Source: Leifsonia sp. Root112D2
GTDB taxonomy: Bacteria > Actinomycetota > Actinomycetes > Actinomycetales > Microbacteriaceae
DNA: 64,000 nt
Direction of reading: 5' to 3'
NCBI RefSeq assembly: GCF_001424905.1
Contig: NZ_LMCU01000001.1
Coordinates: 2,349,480 to 2,413,479, forward strand
The translations under genes were made by a program, and so were the position numbers. The notes under the pieces were generated by a model. That model worked only from the letters and a program-made list of their open reading frames with translations, was not told the DNA's origin and did not search any database. Shown here piece after piece: positions 62,936 through 64,000 of this stretch (positions are counted from its first letter, which is position 1; each line of letters begins with the position of its first letter).

Positions 62936-64000
62936 ATGATCCATTCCGGTTCTGCCTCCACCCCCGTCGGCGGTGTGCGCATTCGTGCCCGCGGCTGGGG
63001 CTGGAGGCACGCCGGACGCCGCTCGATGGCGGTCTCCCGGCTCGACGTCGACATCGAACCCGGCCAGCGCGTGCTGCTGCTCGGCGCGAGCGGAGCGGGC
63101 AAGAGCACGCTGCTGCAGGCCCTGGCCGGCGTGCTCGGAGGCGATGAAGACGGTGACGAATACGGCGAATTGACGCTTGACGGCACCAACCCGGCGGATG
63201 CCCGCGGGCGGGTCGGAATGGTGCTGCAGGATCCCGATTCCCAGATTGTGCTCGCACGCATCGGCGACGATGTCGCGTTCGGGTGTGAGAACCTCGGTGT
63301 GCCTCGTGACGAGATCTGGCGACGGGTTGCAGAAGCGCTCGACGCCGTCGGCCTTGGCCTGCCGCTGAATGCGCCGAGTTCGGCACTCTCGGGCGGCCAG
63401 AAGCAACGGCTTGCGCTCGCGGGAGTACTGGCCATGCGGCCGGGGCTCGTGCTGCTCGATGAGCCGACGGCCAATCTCGACCCGGATGGCGTGCGCGAGG
63501 TGCGCGAGGCCGTCGAGCGTTCACTCAGCGCCTCGGATGCGACGCTCATCGTCGTGGAGCACCGCGTGGCCATCTGGCGGGATCTGGTCGACCGGGTGAT
63601 AGTGCTCGACGCCGCCGGTGGTGTGCTGGCGGACGGATCTCCTTCGTCGGTGCTGACCGTGGAGGGGGAGCGTCTCGCGGCGGCTGGCGTGTGGGTGCCG
63701 GAGTTCCCGCCCGCTCGTCCCGTACGCCAGATCGCAGCGTCCTTCGCCGGCGCGTCGCTTCTACGGGCCCAGGATCTTTCGGTGGGCCGCACGCCGTTCG
63801 CGTCGAAGCACCCTGTGCCCGTGGCGGCCGGCATCGATCTCACGGTCGCGGCCGGGCGCGCTCTCGCCGTGACCGGGGCGAATGGCTCCGGAAAATCGAC
63901 CCTCGCGCTGACGCTCGCGGGACTGTTGGCTCCTGTGGGCGGCGAGCTTGACGCATCCGCTCGTCTGGCGGGTGGTGCCGGAGCGTCGCCGGCACGATGG
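62936..64000 (+). CDS. ykoD: YkoD-type double ABC ATPase of the thiamine ECF transporter (cut by window edge)
   Basis: 355 codons open to the window end. First ATPase: Walker A GASGAGKST (about 49-57), Q-loop VLQDPDSQIV, signature ALSGGQKQR, Walker B LVLLDEPTANLDP, H-loop VVEHRV. A second ATPase starts near residue 280 with Walker A GANGSGKST. This two-ATPase layout is YkoD; the transmembrane coupling subunit (YkoC) is expected next, outside the window. Confidence 0.94.
   Translation, partial: MIHSGSASTPVGGVRIRARGWGWRHAGRRSMAVSRLDVDIEPGQRVLLLGASGAGKSTLLQALAGVLGGDEDGDEYGELTLDGTNPADARGRVGMVLQDPDSQIVLARIGDDVAFGCENLGVPRDEIWRRVAEALDAVGLGLPLNAPSSALSGGQKQRLALAGVLAMRPGLVLLDEPTANLDPDGVREVREAVERSLSASDATLIVVEHRVAIWRDLVDRVIVLDAAGGVLADGSPSSVLTVEGERLAAAGVWVPEFPPARPVRQIAASFAGASLLRAQDLSVGRTPFASKHPVPVAAGIDLTVAAGRALAVTGANGSGKSTLALTLAGLLAPVGGELDASARLAGGAGASPARW

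Noticed and set aside
1..64000. Defence, secondary-metabolite or toxin-antitoxin island
   Set aside because: Neighbourhoods are housekeeping, composition is uniform, and no restriction, Abi, NRPS/PKS, lanthipeptide or convincing toxin-antitoxin genes are present.
1..64000. tRNA or rRNA genes
   Set aside because: I read the gaps for cloverleaf ends and conserved TTCGANNC loops and found none that fits; all gaps are short.

Overview
The window is a contiguous, gene-dense piece of a high-GC (roughly two thirds G+C by eye) actinobacterial chromosome. Gene order, leaderless promoters, GTG starts, a GlgE pathway and protein families such as DUF2469, GerW and YkoE point to the Micrococcales, most likely Microbacteriaceae; genus cannot be fixed from sequence alone. 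I see no rRNA, tRNA, CRISPR array, insertion sequence or prophage, and no gap above 300 bases without a gene.

Layout. 1-2748: nitrite assimilation. nirB (cut by the left edge) is divergent from nirD, followed by a sirohydrochlorin chelatase-like gene, with a near-textbook GlnR box between them. 2821-10730: the conserved translation, secretion and DNA-processing block trmD, rplS, lepB, rnhB, DUF2469, yraN-like, comM-like, dprA, xerC. 10777-13019: a degenerate M23 protein and a sugar/H+ symporter. 13230-18061: rpsB, tsf, pyrH, frr, cdsA and a DivIVA-domain gene. 18140-28389: cell-envelope and house-keeping genes (transglycosylase-like protein, Na+/H+ antiporter, zinc-knuckle protein, hydrolase, AI-2E-type permease, long coiled coil, a three-segment membrane/lipoprotein chimera, a YbbN-like thioredoxin/TPR protein, an NmrA-like reductase). 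28420-35340 and 37771-39825: alpha-glucan metabolism (glgB-glgE divergent from glgP, then glgX). 35451-37706: esterase divergent from a MarR regulator, a broken VOC gene and a TfoX-like gene. 39844-50265: sulfur relay and tRNA thiolation (cysteine desulfurase, mnmA) around a small ArsR-like regulator operon, then ligA, a DUF1023 hydrolase, gatCAB and a 46-residue basic protein. 50291-61723: methyltransferase, thioesterase, acyl-CoA ligase, DinB-fold enzyme, reductases, YidC-like insertase, EXPERA protein, dinB. 61733-64000: GerW-like protein, then a TPP riboswitch controlling ykoE and ykoD (thiamine-precursor ECF transporter; ykoD runs off the right edge).

How the parts work together. NirB/NirD reduce nitrite to ammonium and the chelatase plausibly supplies siroheme, under GlnR nitrogen control. 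GlgE extends alpha-glucan from maltose-1-phosphate, GlgB branches it, GlgP and GlgX degrade it. The desulfurase can donate sulfur to MnmA. GatCAB makes Gln-tRNA(Gln)/Asn-tRNA(Asn).

Most notable observations: the GlnR box in the divergent nir region; a single, nearly symmetric -10 element serving two divergent leaderless genes (glgX and the desulfurase); a general TANNNT-N6/7-start-codon pattern; strong over-representation of the hexamer GGATGC/GCATCC; a perfect lipobox in the middle of a 638-residue protein; a VOC gene with a clean internal deletion; and a long palindrome that supplies the stop codons of two convergent genes. I did not find a convincing new multi-gene system such as a defence island.
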